From the NCBI GenBank assembly GCA_024809215.1, contig JANUBW010000001.1, forward strand, positions 2,522,841-2,586,840: 64,000 bases of DNA, read 5' to 3'. Of this stretch, positions 1 through 8,680 are shown piece after piece (position 1 is the first letter of the stretch; every line of letters starts with the position of its first letter). Below the pieces are notes generated by a model. It saw only the letters and a list, made by a program, of their open reading frames with translations. It was not told the DNA's origin and made no database searches. The position numbers were made by a program, and so were the translations under genes. The DNA is from Niastella sp. OAS944. Lineage in GTDB: Bacteria > Bacteroidota > Bacteroidia > Chitinophagales > Chitinophagaceae.

Positions 1-2
1 CC

Positions 3-113
3 GAATATGCCCGAATGGCTATAAATAAATTGTTACAGAACAATGCAGCTATCATTTTTGATCAGTTTGCTTTAAAAGCATACGGCTGTCAATTACCCAA
101 ATGCTCCAAATGA
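3..113 (+). CDS. C-terminal end of a protein cut by the window edge
   Basis: The third frame is open from the window edge to a TGA at 111-113 (36 codons visible). The tail reads roughly [11 protein letters not shown]...[11 protein letters not shown]. This weakly resembles the C-terminus of TrpX-type ABC-transporter substrate-binding proteins (PF04392), which end in an N-x-K-x-A-x-x-L-G-x-x-x-P pattern; that identity is a guess. Its stop overlaps the ATG of the next gene by four bases (ATGA), which implies translational coupling and suggests that the product and the downstream hybrid kinase act together, for example as a periplasmic sensor component. Confidence 0.6.
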   Translation, partial: EYARMAINKLLQNNAAIIFDQFALKAYGCQLPKCSK

Positions 114-2266
114 AAAAAAATAATTACCTAAGCGATTTTTCAGAAACAGCCATTCAAAAACTGTCTGTAAAAGAAAAGTCTGATCAGTTAATGAACTACT
201 TCCTGATCAGCTTCTTCATAGGGGGCATTCTGCTGGCATTCTTTTATGATACCTGGCTGATCGCTGTGAGTGTGGGTGGACTATCACTAATTGCCTATTA
301 TTCTGCAAAGATCATCTTACCAGATTCAAACCTTTATCAATATGTGTTAAGCGTAGTACTGGCCCTTTTTATGGCCCAATACATTTACCAGATGCACGGC
401 ATGTTTGAAATGCACTTTTTCGCTTTTATCGGCAGCGCTATTCTAATAACGTATCAAAACTGGAAACTGCAAATTCCCATTTTGATCGTTGTAGGCTTGC
501 ATCATGCCATATTGGGTTACTTACAGAATATAGGTTACGCTCAGGTGTATTTTTCACAGCTCGAATTTTTTGATATTACTACATTTACCATTCATATTAT
601 ACTGGCCGGTATTATTTTCTTCACCTGCGGCCTTTGGGCTTACCAGCTAAAAAAATACAACGAAAAACATTTGCGTCAAACTATCGAGTTAGACAAAGCC
701 CGAATTGAAGCTGAAGCGGCCAATAATGCCAAAAGCGTATTTCTTGCAACAATGAGCCATGAAATACGAACCCCTATGAACGGTGTTATCGGTATGTCGT
801 CTCTACTGGCCGAAACTGCATTGACCGAACAACAAAGAGAATATACAAATACCATTGTTACCTGCGGCGCAAGCCTGCTAAACGTGATCAACGACATTCT
901 CGATTTTTCAAAGATCGAATCGGGTAATATGGAATTAGAAAAAGATGATTTCCTGTTACACGGTTGCATAGAAGATGTGCTTGATATCTTTGGCACCAAA
1001 TCGGCGCCGATAAGCCTGGATCTGTTATACCAGATAGAGGAAGATGTACCCGTTCAAATATCGGGTGATGTTATGCGGTTACGGCAGATATTGACCAACC
1101 TGGTTGGCAATGCCGTTAAATTCACAAAAGAAGGCGAAGTATTTATAGGCGTTAGCACCATTGCTACCGGCCCCGATGATACCTATGAGCTGCAATTTGA
1201 AGTACGCGATACCGGTATTGGTATTCCACCCGACAAAATGCAGCGACTGTTTAAAGCTTTTTCGCAGGTTGATTCTTCTACCACGCGCAAATATGGTGGT
1301 ACAGGGCTTGGACTGGCCATCTCCCAACGGCTGATACAATTGATGGGTGGCCGCATTTGGGTAAAAAGCCAAACAGGAAAGGGATCCAGCTTTTTCTTTA
1401 CTATTAAAACCCGTAAAGGCAATAGCCTCATACCGGCTGCCAGCAATCGTTGCATCACAAAACAGGTAGGCAAAAGAGTATTAATAATTGATGATAACCC
1501 AACTAATCTCTTTATTTTAAAAAGCCAGTTGCTGCAATGGAACCTGAAACCTACGCTGGCCAATTCGGGCAGGCAGGCGCTTGACATTTTATTGCATGAT
1601 CAGCAATTTGATCTGATTCTAACTGATATGCAAATGCCAGAAATGGATGGAGTAACCCTAACCAAAGAAATAAAAGAAAAGTACGCACACATACCCGTTA
1701 CCCTGCTTAGCTCTATGGGTGATGAATTTTCAAAAGAAGATAAACAACTGTTCACTTCGGTGCTCACCAAACCCATTAAACAACATGTACTTTGCAAACA
1801 TATTGTCAATGGCCTTGAACATCGGCAGCGAACCGGCGCCGAGGAGATCATTGCGCATGAAAAGCTGCCGCGTAATTTTGCTGAAAAATATCCGCTTCAT
1901 ATTCTTGTTGCAGAAGATAATATATTCAACCAGCAGGTGATCATTCATATCCTGAATAAATTGGGCTATCAACCCCGGGTGGTGGAAAACGGCGCAATGG
2001 CAGTGGCCGAATCCCGTGAGCAAAACTTTGATATGATCCTAATGGATATGCAGATGCCGGAAATGGATGGCATTGAAGCAACGCTGATCATTCGAAATAC
2101 CCTACCAAATCAACCCGTAATAATAGCGTTAACAGCCAACACCATGCATGGCGATGAAGAGAAATGCCTTGAGGCCGGCATGAACGATTACATTGGCAAA
2201 CCGGTACTGCTGGAAGAAGTAGTTTCAAAACTCGAAAAATGGGCCTTGCAGAGAAAAGCTGTATAA
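110..2266 (+). CDS. hybrid sensor histidine kinase with two receiver domains
   Basis: A 718-residue membrane-bound hybrid kinase. Several hydrophobic segments fill residues ~25-190 and form a sensor without a large periplasmic loop. A HisKA domain follows with phospho-acceptor His about 217 ([15 protein letters not shown]), then HATPase_c with N, G1 (DTGIGI) and G2 (GGTGLGL) boxes. Two receiver domains follow with aspartates about 506 and 646 (both DMQMPEMDG). There is no output domain, so phosphate is probably passed to a separate Hpt protein or regulator. I prefer the ATG at 110, which overlaps the upstream stop as ATGA, to the ATG at 101. The second receiver keeps the acidic pair and terminal Lys, so it should be active. 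Confidence 0.93.
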   Translation: MKKNNYLSDFSETAIQKLSVKEKSDQLMNYFLISFFIGGILLAFFYDTWLIAVSVGGLSLIAYYSAKIILPDSNLYQYVLSVVLALFMAQYIYQMHGMFEMHFFAFIGSAILITYQNWKLQIPILIVVGLHHAILGYLQNIGYAQVYFSQLEFFDITTFTIHIILAGIIFFTCGLWAYQLKKYNEKHLRQTIELDKARIEAEAANNAKSVFLATMSHEIRTPMNGVIGMSSLLAETALTEQQREYTNTIVTCGASLLNVINDILDFSKIESGNMELEKDDFLLHGCIEDVLDIFGTKSAPISLDLLYQIEEDVPVQISGDVMRLRQILTNLVGNAVKFTKEGEVFIGVSTIATGPDDTYELQFEVRDTGIGIPPDKMQRLFKAFSQVDSSTTRKYGGTGLGLAISQRLIQLMGGRIWVKSQTGKGSSFFFTIKTRKGNSLIPAASNRCITKQVGKRVLIIDDNPTNLFILKSQLLQWNLKPTLANSGRQALDILLHDQQFDLILTDMQMPEMDGVTLTKEIKEKYAHIPVTLLSSMGDEFSKEDKQLFTSVLTKPIKQHVLCKHIVNGLEHRQRTGAEEIIAHEKLPRNFAEKYPLHILVAEDNIFNQQVIIHILNKLGYQPRVVENGAMAVAESREQNFDMILMDMQMPEMDGIEATLIIRNTLPNQPVIIALTANTMHGDEEKCLEAGMNDYIGKPVLLEEVVSKLEKWALQRKAV

Positions 2267-2267
2267 A

Positions 2268-2304
2268 AATAGATGTGCCCCGATTTTATCGGGGCACATC
2301 TATT
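2268..2304. terminator. perfect 17-bp hairpin between convergent genes
   Basis: Arms 2268-2284 and 2288-2304 are perfectly complementary (core GTGCCCCGAT / ATCGGGGCAC) around a three-base loop. It lies two bases after the kinase stop and before the convergent peroxiredoxin gene. There is no long T tract, but AT pairs at the base make it a plausible bidirectional terminator. Confidence 0.8.
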
Positions 2305-2329
2305 ATAATGATATGTCAACTACCAAAAA

Positions 2330-2965
2330 TTAAATATTCGGCTGAGGTGTATAACGCAGGTAAGGTTTTACCACTTTAACACCTTTAGGGAATTTCTTAA
2401 TAGCATCGTCGGTAGAAACGGCTGGAACTACAATAACATCTTCACCGGCTTTCCAGTCGGCAGGAGTAGCTACGCTGTAGTTAGCAGTCAATTGTAGAGA
2501 CTCTATCACACGCAATACTTCATGGAAGTTTCTTCCGGTAGAAGCAGGGTAAGTGATAGTCAGCTTCACTTTTTTATCGGGCCCGATCACGAACAGTGAA
2601 CGAACGGTAAAAGTTTCAGAAGCGTTGGGGTGGATCATATCGTACAAAGTAGCCACGTTTCTGTCTTCATCGGCGATGATAGGGAAACCTACTGTGCAAT
2701 TTTGTGTTTCGTTGATGTCATTAACCCAACCCAGGTGTTTATCGAGGGGATCAACACTAACTGCCAGTACTTTCACATTGCGTTTTGCAAATTCTTCCTG
2801 TAACAAGGCAGTTTTACCTAATTCGGTAGTACAAACAGGCGTATAATCAGCAGGATGAGAAAACAAAATTCCCCAGCCGTTACCAAGGTATTCATAAAAA
2901 TCAATATCGCCGGCAGTGGTCTTAGCCTGGAAATTAGGGGCTATGTCGCCTAATCTTAAACTCAT
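2330..2965 (-). CDS. 1-Cys (Prx6-type) peroxiredoxin
   Basis: A 211-residue thiol peroxidase that reduces hydrogen peroxide and organic hydroperoxides in the cytoplasm. The peroxidatic cysteine is Cys45 in the motif HPADYTPVCTTELG. The C-terminal region with the RVIESLQLT-type dimer segment and PADWK stretch is typical of the Prx6/AhpC-TSA 1-Cys group, and no resolving cysteine is seen near the C-terminus. The length matches the family. It is a single gene, convergent with the upstream kinase, with a possible -7 element about 50 bases before the ATG. The family assignment is secure; the physiological reductant cannot be read from the sequence. Confidence 0.95.
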   Translation of the reverse strand: MSLRLGDIAPNFQAKTTAGDIDFYEYLGNGWGILFSHPADYTPVCTTELGKTALLQEEFAKRNVKVLAVSVDPLDKHLGWVNDINETQNCTVGFPIIADEDRNVATLYDMIHPNASETFTVRSLFVIGPDKKVKLTITYPASTGRNFHEVLRVIESLQLTANYSVATPADWKAGEDVIVVPAVSTDDAIKKFPKGVKVVKPYLRYTPQPNI

Positions 2966-3017
2966 ATACTAAGTATTTTAAGGTTGAGAAAATGATTATT
3001 ACGTTATAATGGGGTAC

Positions 3018-3025
3018 GAAGATAC
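3018..3025 (-). promoter_or_regulatory. possible -7 element of the peroxiredoxin gene
   Basis: On the minus strand the octamer reads TATCTTCG, one base from the Bacteroidota -7 consensus TAnnTTTG. It lies 53 bases before the ATG. No convincing -33 TTG was found, so this is only a candidate. Confidence 0.3.
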
Positions 3026-3090
3026 AAATCCCTACTCATAAAGTAGACTGCTATTGGATTTTTTGTTTTCGGGGTGTAAACCGATGTATT

Positions 3091-4245
3091 TTAAGGGTTT
3101 CTTCGTCTGGTAGCCTTTGTTAAGGAATTGCTGCCAAACCTGTTCTTTACATCGTCGATAGCCTTATAAAGCTCGGTCTTTTTTTCTACATTACTGAACA
3201 AATTCGTTTGCACTGCTTCATCGGTCAATTCGCTCAACCGAACGCCTAGCAACCGTACGGGCTGTCCTTTTCGGTACAGCTTGTGAAACAGGTCTTTAGC
3301 CTTGGGAATCAGCTCATCGTCGTAAAAGGTATAATCAATAGCCGTTTGGCGTGAAGTAGTCTCAAAATCGGGATAGCGTATTTTTACCGCAATGCACCCG
3401 GCCATTTTATTATCCTGCCGCAGTTCATAAGCCACCTTCTCCGTCATGCCCACCAGTTCGGTCAGCAAGCGTTCCACATCAAGCACATTTTCTTCAAAAG
3501 TATTTTCGGTAGAAATAGATTTAGCTTCATGATAAGGCACCACTTCGCCAAGGTGAATGCCATGGGCTTTATGCCATAGATCGGCGCCATATTTACCCAA
3601 ACGTTTTTCCAGCATTTCAATAGGAAATGCAGCCATATCGTCGATGGTCTCTATGCCCAGGTCGCGCAGGCTTTGATAGGTTTGGCCGCCCACCCCGGGG
3701 ATCTTATTTACTTTTAGCGGCGCCAGAAATTCCTTCTCGCGGCCAAAAGCAATATGTAAATAGCCATTCGGCTTTGCCTCGTCGGTAGCTATTTTGGCCA
3801 CCATTTTATTGCCGGCAAGACCAAATGAGATAGGCAAACCGGTTTTATCAATGATCTCCTGCCGCAGGTCGATGGTCCATTGGTATGGGTTGAAGTACTT
3901 ATCCATTCCTGTTAGGTCAAGATAAAATTCGTCGATGGAGGCTTTTTCAAACAATGGCGCTTTGGCAGCAATGATCTCAGTTACCCAGCGCGAATAGCGA
4001 CTGTACTCACCACGCGTACCTTTTACTATAGTGGCGTGCGGACATAACCGCAAAGCGGTTTTCATGGGCATGGCAGAATGGATGCCGAATTTGCGGGCCT
4101 CATAACTGCAGGCAGCCACCACACCACGTTCGCGTCCGCCAACGATCAATGGCAGGCCTTTCAACGAGGGATCGTTGAGGCACTCCACTGAAACGAAAAA
4201 TGCGTCCAGGTCAAAATGGGCAATAATACGTTGAGGTCCGTTCAT
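3091..4245 (-). CDS. dinB: DNA polymerase IV (Y-family)
   Basis: A 384-residue translesion polymerase. The N-terminal catalytic motif HFDLDAFFVSVE supplies the first metal-binding aspartates, and SIDEFYLDLTG around residue 103 supplies the catalytic Asp-Glu pair. The helix-hairpin-helix (KIPGVGGQT) and the little-finger domain follow in the usual order. No clear C-terminal clamp-binding peptide is obvious; the protein ends in a basic tail (KATRRRNP). The gene stands alone and is divergent from a Crp-like gene across a heptamer repeat region. The known role is error-prone or damage-tolerant synthesis. Confidence 0.96.
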   Translation of the reverse strand: MNGPQRIIAHFDLDAFFVSVECLNDPSLKGLPLIVGGRERGVVAACSYEARKFGIHSAMPMKTALRLCPHATIVKGTRGEYSRYSRWVTEIIAAKAPLFEKASIDEFYLDLTGMDKYFNPYQWTIDLRQEIIDKTGLPISFGLAGNKMVAKIATDEAKPNGYLHIAFGREKEFLAPLKVNKIPGVGGQTYQSLRDLGIETIDDMAAFPIEMLEKRLGKYGADLWHKAHGIHLGEVVPYHEAKSISTENTFEENVLDVERLLTELVGMTEKVAYELRQDNKMAGCIAVKIRYPDFETTSRQTAIDYTFYDDELIPKAKDLFHKLYRKGQPVRLLGVRLSELTDEAVQTNLFSNVEKKTELYKAIDDVKNRFGSNSLTKATRRRNP

Positions 4246-4294
4246 TGAAAATCTCTTGTGTATACCGGTTCTTCTGCGAATTTAGGTATTTATA

Positions 4295-4459
4295 GGCTAG
4301 TGGTAAATGGTAAGTGGCTAGTAGGCTTTTATGCGAAGCTCCCTATTGCCTTTCAAGCCTCTGTATTCCCTACTCGCCATTCACTACTCGCCACTTGCCT
4401 TTCCCTTGTATTTCCCACTAGCCATTCACTACTCACCACTTGCCTTTTTACCTACTAGC
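4295..4459. repeat. inverted heptamer array (word like GGTAAGT)
   Basis: Degenerate 7-bp tandem units on the left (4295-4327: GGTAAAT, GGTAAGT, GGCTAGT). Complementary units lie on the right (4368-4399 and 4414-4459: CCACTAGCCATTCACTACTC-like). They surround a core that resembles, in inverse orientation, the core at 13867-13930 (shared pieces: GGCTTTTAT, CTCGCC and TGTATTTCC-like). The whole could fold into a long imperfect hairpin. It fills the gap between two divergent genes. Confidence 0.75.
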
Positions 4460-4490
4460 CTTTTTCCTAATTTTACGAAAACTCCCCCAT

Positions 4491-5075
4491 TTGGAAGAGG
4501 CACTGGAACACCTGAAAAAACACGTTTACGCCATGCACCCGCTCAGTGATGAGGCCTGGCGTGAAATGGCGGGCATTTGGCAATTACAACATTACAAACG
4601 GAAGACCATTTTAACCGCTGCCGGTGAAACCGAACGGCATGTATATTTTGTGCTGAATGGCGTGCAACGCATTTTTTATATCGATGCCCATCACGAAGCA
4701 ACACTGGTGTTTACTTATCCCTATTCTTTTTCAGGCATCGCCGATTCTTTTCTTACCCGGCTTCCTTCGCGTTATTTTTTAGAAACCCTTACCGGCAGTA
4801 CCATGCTACGCACTACGCACACACAGTTTCAACAGCTGATAGAAAAACACCGCGACATAGAAAAACTCATCAGCACATTTACGGCATTCGCCCTTATGGG
4901 CGTGTTGGAACGGCATGTGGAACTGTTAACGTTCAGCGCCGAAGAAAAGTTCAGGACCCTGCTGAAACGCAGCCCGCACGTACTACAACTTATTCCACAT
5001 AAATACCTGGCCTCGTATATGGGCATGGATGCCACTACGTTTAGTAAATTGATGGCGACGGTGAGAATTGAATAA
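4491..5075 (+). CDS. Crp/Fnr-family transcriptional regulator
   Basis: A regulator with an N-terminal cyclic-nucleotide-binding-like beta-barrel (KRKTILTAAGETERHVYFVLNG) and a short C-terminal helix-turn-helix (IPHKYLASYMGMDATTFSKLM). The C-terminal helix lacks the usual E-x-x-x-R recognition pair of CRP/FNR, so its operator will differ. The frame is open from an ATG at 4440, but that part is repeat-derived. A TTG at 4491 (then LEEALEHLKKH) or the ATG at 4533 is more likely; I use TTG 4491 because homologues usually begin with such a helix. The next gene, a DinB-like protein, follows 72 bases downstream and may be a target or partner. Confidence 0.85.
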   Translation: MEEALEHLKKHVYAMHPLSDEAWREMAGIWQLQHYKRKTILTAAGETERHVYFVLNGVQRIFYIDAHHEATLVFTYPYSFSGIADSFLTRLPSRYFLETLTGSTMLRTTHTQFQQLIEKHRDIEKLISTFTAFALMGVLERHVELLTFSAEEKFRTLLKRSPHVLQLIPHKYLASYMGMDATTFSKLMATVRIE

Positions 5076-5147
5076 ATGTTGGTTTGCGCCAAGATTTTTG
5101 TTTTTAGCCCCCGGTAGCTTTGTATTAAAGAACAAAACAAATTATCA

Positions 5148-5711
5148 ATGAAAAAAGTACTGGCTACATCCCTGCTCGAAACATTTCAAACCGATACGCG
5201 GCATATTATGCTTAGAACGGCCCAGCTGCAACAATTACCAACAAGCAGGCTGTTACAACAACCCGCGCCTGGCCGCTGGAGTGTAGCCCAGGTTATTGAA
5301 CACCTAAACACCTATGGCCGTTATTATTTGCCAAAGCTGCAGGAAGCTATTAATAATAAAAACGAAGAACCTGTGGAGTGGTTTGTACCGGGCTGGCTGG
5401 GCGGCTATTTTACCAAAAGCATGATGCCTAAACCCGATGGCACCATAGGCAATAAAATGAAAGCGTTTAAGGATCACACGCCTGCCCCCGAACTGGATGC
5501 AGTTAAGGTTTTACAGGAATTTGAGCAGCAGGAAATATTGTTGTTGCAGTTGCTCGATAACGCGCAACAGGTAAATCTGAACCGGGCACGTATTCCCGTA
5601 TCCATTGCACCTTTTATTAAATTAAAAATGGGCGATGTGTTTGGGTTTGTTATAGCACATCACCAGCGGCATTTTGTACAAATTGATAATACGTTGAAAG
5701 CTCTTTCTTAG
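5148..5711 (+). CDS. DinB superfamily protein (putative metal-dependent hydrolase)
   Basis: A 187-residue protein of the DinB_2 four-helix-bundle family. The first helix pair carries WSVAQVIEHLNTYGRYY, and the C-terminal helix carries HHQRHFVQ; these supply the His ligands for one metal ion. Members act as thiol-dependent transferases or hydrolases, often with bacillithiol, which fits the presence of bshA in this genome; the substrate here is unknown. An octamer TAGCTTTG at 5115-5122, identical to the Bacteroidota -7 consensus TAnnTTTG, lies 25 bases before the ATG and suggests its own promoter rather than readthrough from the Crp-like gene. Confidence 0.85.
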   Translation: MKKVLATSLLETFQTDTRHIMLRTAQLQQLPTSRLLQQPAPGRWSVAQVIEHLNTYGRYYLPKLQEAINNKNEEPVEWFVPGWLGGYFTKSMMPKPDGTIGNKMKAFKDHTPAPELDAVKVLQEFEQQEILLLQLLDNAQQVNLNRARIPVSIAPFIKLKMGDVFGFVIAHHQRHFVQIDNTLKALS

Positions 5712-5715
5712 AAGG

Positions 5716-5756
5716 GCCTTGTCAACTCGTTAACTTGTTAACTCGTCAACTTAACC
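5716..5756. repeat. octamer array containing the rimM stop codon
   Basis: Read on the minus strand, period-8 units TTGACGAG, TTAACAAG, TTAACGAG, TTGACAAG follow directly on the TAA of rimM (5751-5753). Each unit holds a TGA or TAA, at offsets 5, 13, 21 and 29 from the stop, so all reading frames are closed. The same word family occurs at 13831-13867 and 46239-46273. Confidence 0.8.
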
Positions 5757-6266
5757 ATAGATATCTAAAAGACCCTCGGGTAATTCCACCTGTACCTGTT
5801 TCTTCTTTTGATCGATCTTCAGCAGAAAGTCTTCATGTATAGGAATGAAGGCTTCTTTGCCTTTATAATCAATGCGGCAAAGCAACTGGTGCGGCTGTTC
5901 TATCACTTCCAGTATTTCGCCCAGGTCTTCACCTTCATTAATGATGTGAAAACCCAGCAATAAAATGGCGGCTGTTTTGGCTACATATTTATCAAACTCT
6001 TCGCGGGGAAGCCAAACCTTTTTTTGCATCAGACGGTGGGCATCTTCCTTTGAATCGATACCCTCAAATTTCAGAAAGATCTCTTCGTCGTTTTTGATTC
6101 GGGTATCGGTAAGGAAGTAAGGAAGCATTTCATCTTTCTTCACTTCTATAAAAATGGTCTCCAGGCCCTTCAATGAGGTTTTCTTACCCAACTGGTGGTG
6201 CAACACCACTTCGCCTTTTACCCCAAAAGTGGCCACTATTTTTCCAACGCTGTGATAGTTAATCAT
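5751..6266 (-). CDS. rimM: ribosome maturation factor RimM
   Basis: A 171-residue 16S rRNA processing factor that binds ribosomal protein S19 during assembly of the 30S head. The N-terminal RimM beta-barrel begins MINYHSVGKIVATFGVKGEV, and a C-terminal PRC-barrel carries HQLLCRIDYKGKEAFIPIHEDFL. The frame is open further upstream, but that extension translates heptamer repeat, so I start at the ATG at 6266. The gene is downstream of and co-directional with rpsP, the usual order, although two terminators and an 11-bp repeat hairpin separate them. trmD, commonly the next gene, is instead about 22 kb away. Confidence 0.95.
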   Translation of the reverse strand: MINYHSVGKIVATFGVKGEVVLHHQLGKKTSLKGLETIFIEVKKDEMLPYFLTDTRIKNDEEIFLKFEGIDSKEDAHRLMQKKVWLPREEFDKYVAKTAAILLLGFHIINEGEDLGEILEVIEQPHQLLCRIDYKGKEAFIPIHEDFLLKIDQKKKQVQVELPEGLLDIYG

Positions 6267-6288
6267 ATGCCCGGCAAAGGTAAAAAAA

Positions 6289-6322
6289 CCAATTGGCAAT
6301 AGACAATCGACAATAAGCAATC
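6289..6322. repeat. heptamer array (CAATTGG/CAATAGA/CAATCGA/CAATAAG)
   Basis: Four to five 7-bp units of the form CAATnnn occur in tandem just upstream of rimM. The same words recur 47 kb away at 53562-53643. They create a false N-terminal extension of rimM in translation. Confidence 0.75.
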
Positions 6323-6352
6323 CTTCAACTCAGATGGCAGTTTTTGAATCAC

Positions 6353-6462
6353 TTCACAGGGACCTTACAGGGACATAGCAGGGACCTCACAGGGACTTTG
6401 CAGGGATTTTTCCCCTGTTATGTCCTTTTGAGGTCCTTGTAAGGTTCTTATAAGTTCCCCAT
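6353..6462. repeat. inverted 11-bp repeat array
   Basis: Left arm: five units of period 11 built on CAGGGAC (TACAGGGACAT, AGCAGGGACCT, CACAGGGACTT and so on). Right arm: four units of period 11 in inverse orientation (GTCCTTTTGAG, GTCCTTGTAAG, GTTCTTATAAG). The arms meet at GGGATTTTTCCCC and could form a hairpin of about 50 bp in the rpsP-rimM gap. Confidence 0.8.
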
Positions 6463-6491
6463 GAAACCCATTTAATTTATGTTTAAAAGGC

Positions 6492-6530
6492 AAAAAAAGG
6501 CGGCCATTCCCCTAAAAAGGAATGGCCGCC
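6492..6530 (-). terminator. rho-independent terminator after rpsP
   Basis: A perfect 12-bp stem (6499-6510 with 6519-6530, GGCGGCCATTCC) with an 8-base loop is followed on the minus strand by seven T residues. It should end rpsP transcripts before rimM. Confidence 0.88.
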
Positions 6531-6534
6531 GTAA

Positions 6535-6568
6535 AAGAAAAAATCCCAGCGCTTACGCACCGGGATTT
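6535..6568 (-). terminator. second hairpin terminator after rpsP
   Basis: A 7-bp stem AAATCCC/GGGATTT (6541-6547 and 6562-6568) with a 14-base loop is followed on the minus strand by a T-rich tract. It lies between the rpsP stop and the stronger hairpin at 6492-6530, so the two act in tandem. Confidence 0.6.
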
Positions 6569-6594
6569 AACAAGTTGACAGCTAGCTATACTGC

Positions 6595-7023
6595 TTAATT
6601 ATCTCTGCGTGGTCTAACAGGCGGGCCACCAGCACCTCTGCGAGGTCTTCTATCCCTGGCATTGGTTTCCTGACGCTTTTTAACCTGTACTTCGTGCTCA
6701 GCATGCCACTTCTGGAATTTCTCCATAGCGGTAGCTTCGTCGAATAGACCCAGTTTCACACCACGCAACAAGTGTTTCAGGTACAATACACCTTTGTATG
6801 ACAGAATTCTGCGCACAGTATCAGTAGGTTGAGCGCCTTTGTGCAGCCAATCTAAGGCTTTCTGGCGATCTAACTGAATTGTTGCAGGAACTGTAAGAGG
6901 GTTGTAAGTACCTAACTTTTGGATAAACTTACCATCACGCGGAGAGCGTGCATCGGCCACTACGATGAAATAAAAAGGTCTTTTCTTAGACCCATGGCGT
7001 TGCAGTCTGATTTTAACTGGCAT
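6595..7023 (-). CDS. rpsP: 30S ribosomal protein S16
   Basis: A 142-residue S16. The first ~80 residues hold the conserved fold ([20 protein letters not shown], then [22 protein letters not shown]). A Bacteroidota-type extension of about 60 residues ends in a very basic arginine-rich tail ([18 protein letters not shown]), presumably contacting rRNA. It lies 177 bases downstream of ffh on the same strand and is followed by two hairpin terminators. Confidence 0.97.
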   Translation of the reverse strand: MPVKIRLQRHGSKKRPFYFIVVADARSPRDGKFIQKLGTYNPLTVPATIQLDRQKALDWLHKGAQPTDTVRRILSYKGVLYLKHLLRGVKLGLFDEATAMEKFQKWHAEHEVQVKKRQETNARDRRPRRGAGGPPVRPRRDN

Positions 7024-7200
7024 CTTAAATAGAAATTTAAATGCGTGAACAAATAGGGTTACTTTCCATTATAACGATTGCAAAAATAACAATCGAACTG
7101 ATTTTTCCAAATTTATTAATTCATGTGCACAATTTTCGCTTAACTCCAATATTTCCTGTGAAAAATGAATAAAAATTAAGCAAAAATTGAACCTACTTTG

Positions 7201-8517
7201 TTATTTCTTCATGCCCATTCTTCCCATCGGCATCTTATTCATCATTTTCATCATCTGTTTCATTTGCTCAAATTGCTTCAAAAACGCATTTACCTCATTA
7301 AGATCTTTTCCTGAACCTTTGGCAATCCGTTGTTTACGGCTCATGTTAATCAAATCGGGGTCTTCGCGTTCGGCCCTGGTCATGGAATTGATCATTGCCT
7401 CAATGCCTTTGAATGCATCATCACTGATGTCGATGTCTTTGATGGCTTTACCAACCCCGGGGATCATTCCTAACAGGTCTTTGATATTACCCATCTTTTT
7501 TATTTGCTCAAGCTGTTGTTTAAAGTCTTCGAAGTTGAACTGGTTCTTCCTGATCTTCTTCTCCAGCTTGCGGGCTTGTTCCTCGTCGAACTGTTGTTGT
7601 GCTTTTTCAACCAGGGTGGTAATATCACCCATACCCAAAATACGCTGGGCCATACGCTCGGGGTAAAACACATCGAGTGTATCGAGCTTTTCACCACTAC
7701 TTACAAACTTAATGGGTTTTTGAACCGTGTATTTGATCGAAAGGGCAGCACCACCACGTGTATCACCATCGAGTTTGGTGAGCACCACACCCGTGAAGTT
7801 AAGTCTATCGTTAAACGCTTTTGCGGTGTTCACAGCATCCTGACCCGTCATGGAGTCAACTACGAACAGGATCTCTTGCGGATTAACGGCTGCTTTTACA
7901 TTGGCAACCTCGGTCATCATGGCCTCATCGATGGCCAGGCGGCCGGCAGTATCGATGATCACCACGTTCTTATTTTTGCTGCGGGCTTCTTTGATAGCGT
8001 TGTTAGCTATGGAAACGGCGTCTTTATTTTCGGGCTCGCTGTAAACGTCAACTTCAATTTGACTACCCAACACTTTCAACTGGTCGATGGCCGCAGGGCG
8101 GTAAATATCGGCAGCTACGAGCATGGGCGAAAGGCGGCCTCTTGATTTGAGGAAATTGGCCAGTTTGGCGCTAAAGGTGGTTTTACCTGAACCTTGCAAA
8201 CCGGCGATGAGAATAACAGCGGGATTTCCTTTGGCGTTGAACTCGCTTTCGGCGCCTCCCATCAGCTCAACCAGCTCGTCCTTCACGATCTTAACCATCA
8301 ACTGGCCAGGGCTTACGGCAGTTAATACTTTCTCACCCAGCGCTTTATCTTTTACGCGGTCGGTAAAATCCTTGGCTATTTTATAGTTTACATCGGCATC
8401 CACCAGGGCGCGGCGAATGTCTTTTACGGTAGCGGCAATATTCAGTTCCGTGATCCGGCCCTCGCCTTTTATCTGTTTTAAGGCGGATTCGAGCCGGTCG
8501 GTAAGATTTTCAAACAT
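7201..8517 (-). CDS. ffh: signal recognition particle GTPase Ffh
   Basis: A 438-residue SRP54 homologue that, with 4.5S RNA, targets nascent membrane proteins to FtsY. The N domain is followed by the G domain with GLQGSGKTT (P-loop, about residue 107), DTAGR and TKLDGDTRGG. The methionine-rich M domain ends in MKQMMKMMNKMPMGRMGMKK, slightly short but typical. The order rpoD - ffh - rpsP - rimM on one strand is a housekeeping cluster. No 4.5S RNA was recognised in the window. Confidence 0.97.
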   Translation of the reverse strand: MFENLTDRLESALKQIKGEGRITELNIAATVKDIRRALVDADVNYKIAKDFTDRVKDKALGEKVLTAVSPGQLMVKIVKDELVELMGGAESEFNAKGNPAVILIAGLQGSGKTTFSAKLANFLKSRGRLSPMLVAADIYRPAAIDQLKVLGSQIEVDVYSEPENKDAVSIANNAIKEARSKNKNVVIIDTAGRLAIDEAMMTEVANVKAAVNPQEILFVVDSMTGQDAVNTAKAFNDRLNFTGVVLTKLDGDTRGGAALSIKYTVQKPIKFVSSGEKLDTLDVFYPERMAQRILGMGDITTLVEKAQQQFDEEQARKLEKKIRKNQFNFEDFKQQLEQIKKMGNIKDLLGMIPGVGKAIKDIDISDDAFKGIEAMINSMTRAEREDPDLINMSRKQRIAKGSGKDLNEVNAFLKQFEQMKQMMKMMNKMPMGRMGMKK

Positions 8518-8569
8518 AACTTCCTGTTTTTCTCAATTCATTTAAAACCCTGAGCGGAGCTGAAGGGTA

Positions 8570-8609
8570 AAAGCAAAAAAGTGAATATACCCTAAGTTAT
8601 ATTCACTTT
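8570..8609 (-). terminator. rho-independent terminator after rpoD
   Basis: A perfect 12-bp stem AAAGTGAATATA/TATATTCACTTT (8578-8589 and 8598-8609) with an 8-base loop is followed on the minus strand by TTTTTTGCTTTT. It separates rpoD from ffh. Confidence 0.82.
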
Positions 8610-8680
8610 ATGGTCTGCAAATTTACAGGAAGTAAATTTTGTTTGAGTAAAGTTTCTTTTGCCGGCTATAAGTTTTTAGG

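Noticed and set aside
4258-4549. Overlapping 66- and 72-codon frames in the 4.3 kb gap
   Set aside because: Both translate heptamer repeat (repeated SLLATCL/HYSPLA words) and disappear when the repeat is recognised.
6267-6320. Longer N-terminus for RimM
   Set aside because: The extra codons read LIVDCLLPIGF-like sequence encoded by the CAATnnn heptamer array; conserved homology starts at MINYHSVGK.
7504-8145. 213-codon frame antisense to ffh
   Set aside because: It lies wholly inside the conserved ffh gene on the other strand; a shadow frame caused by codon bias.
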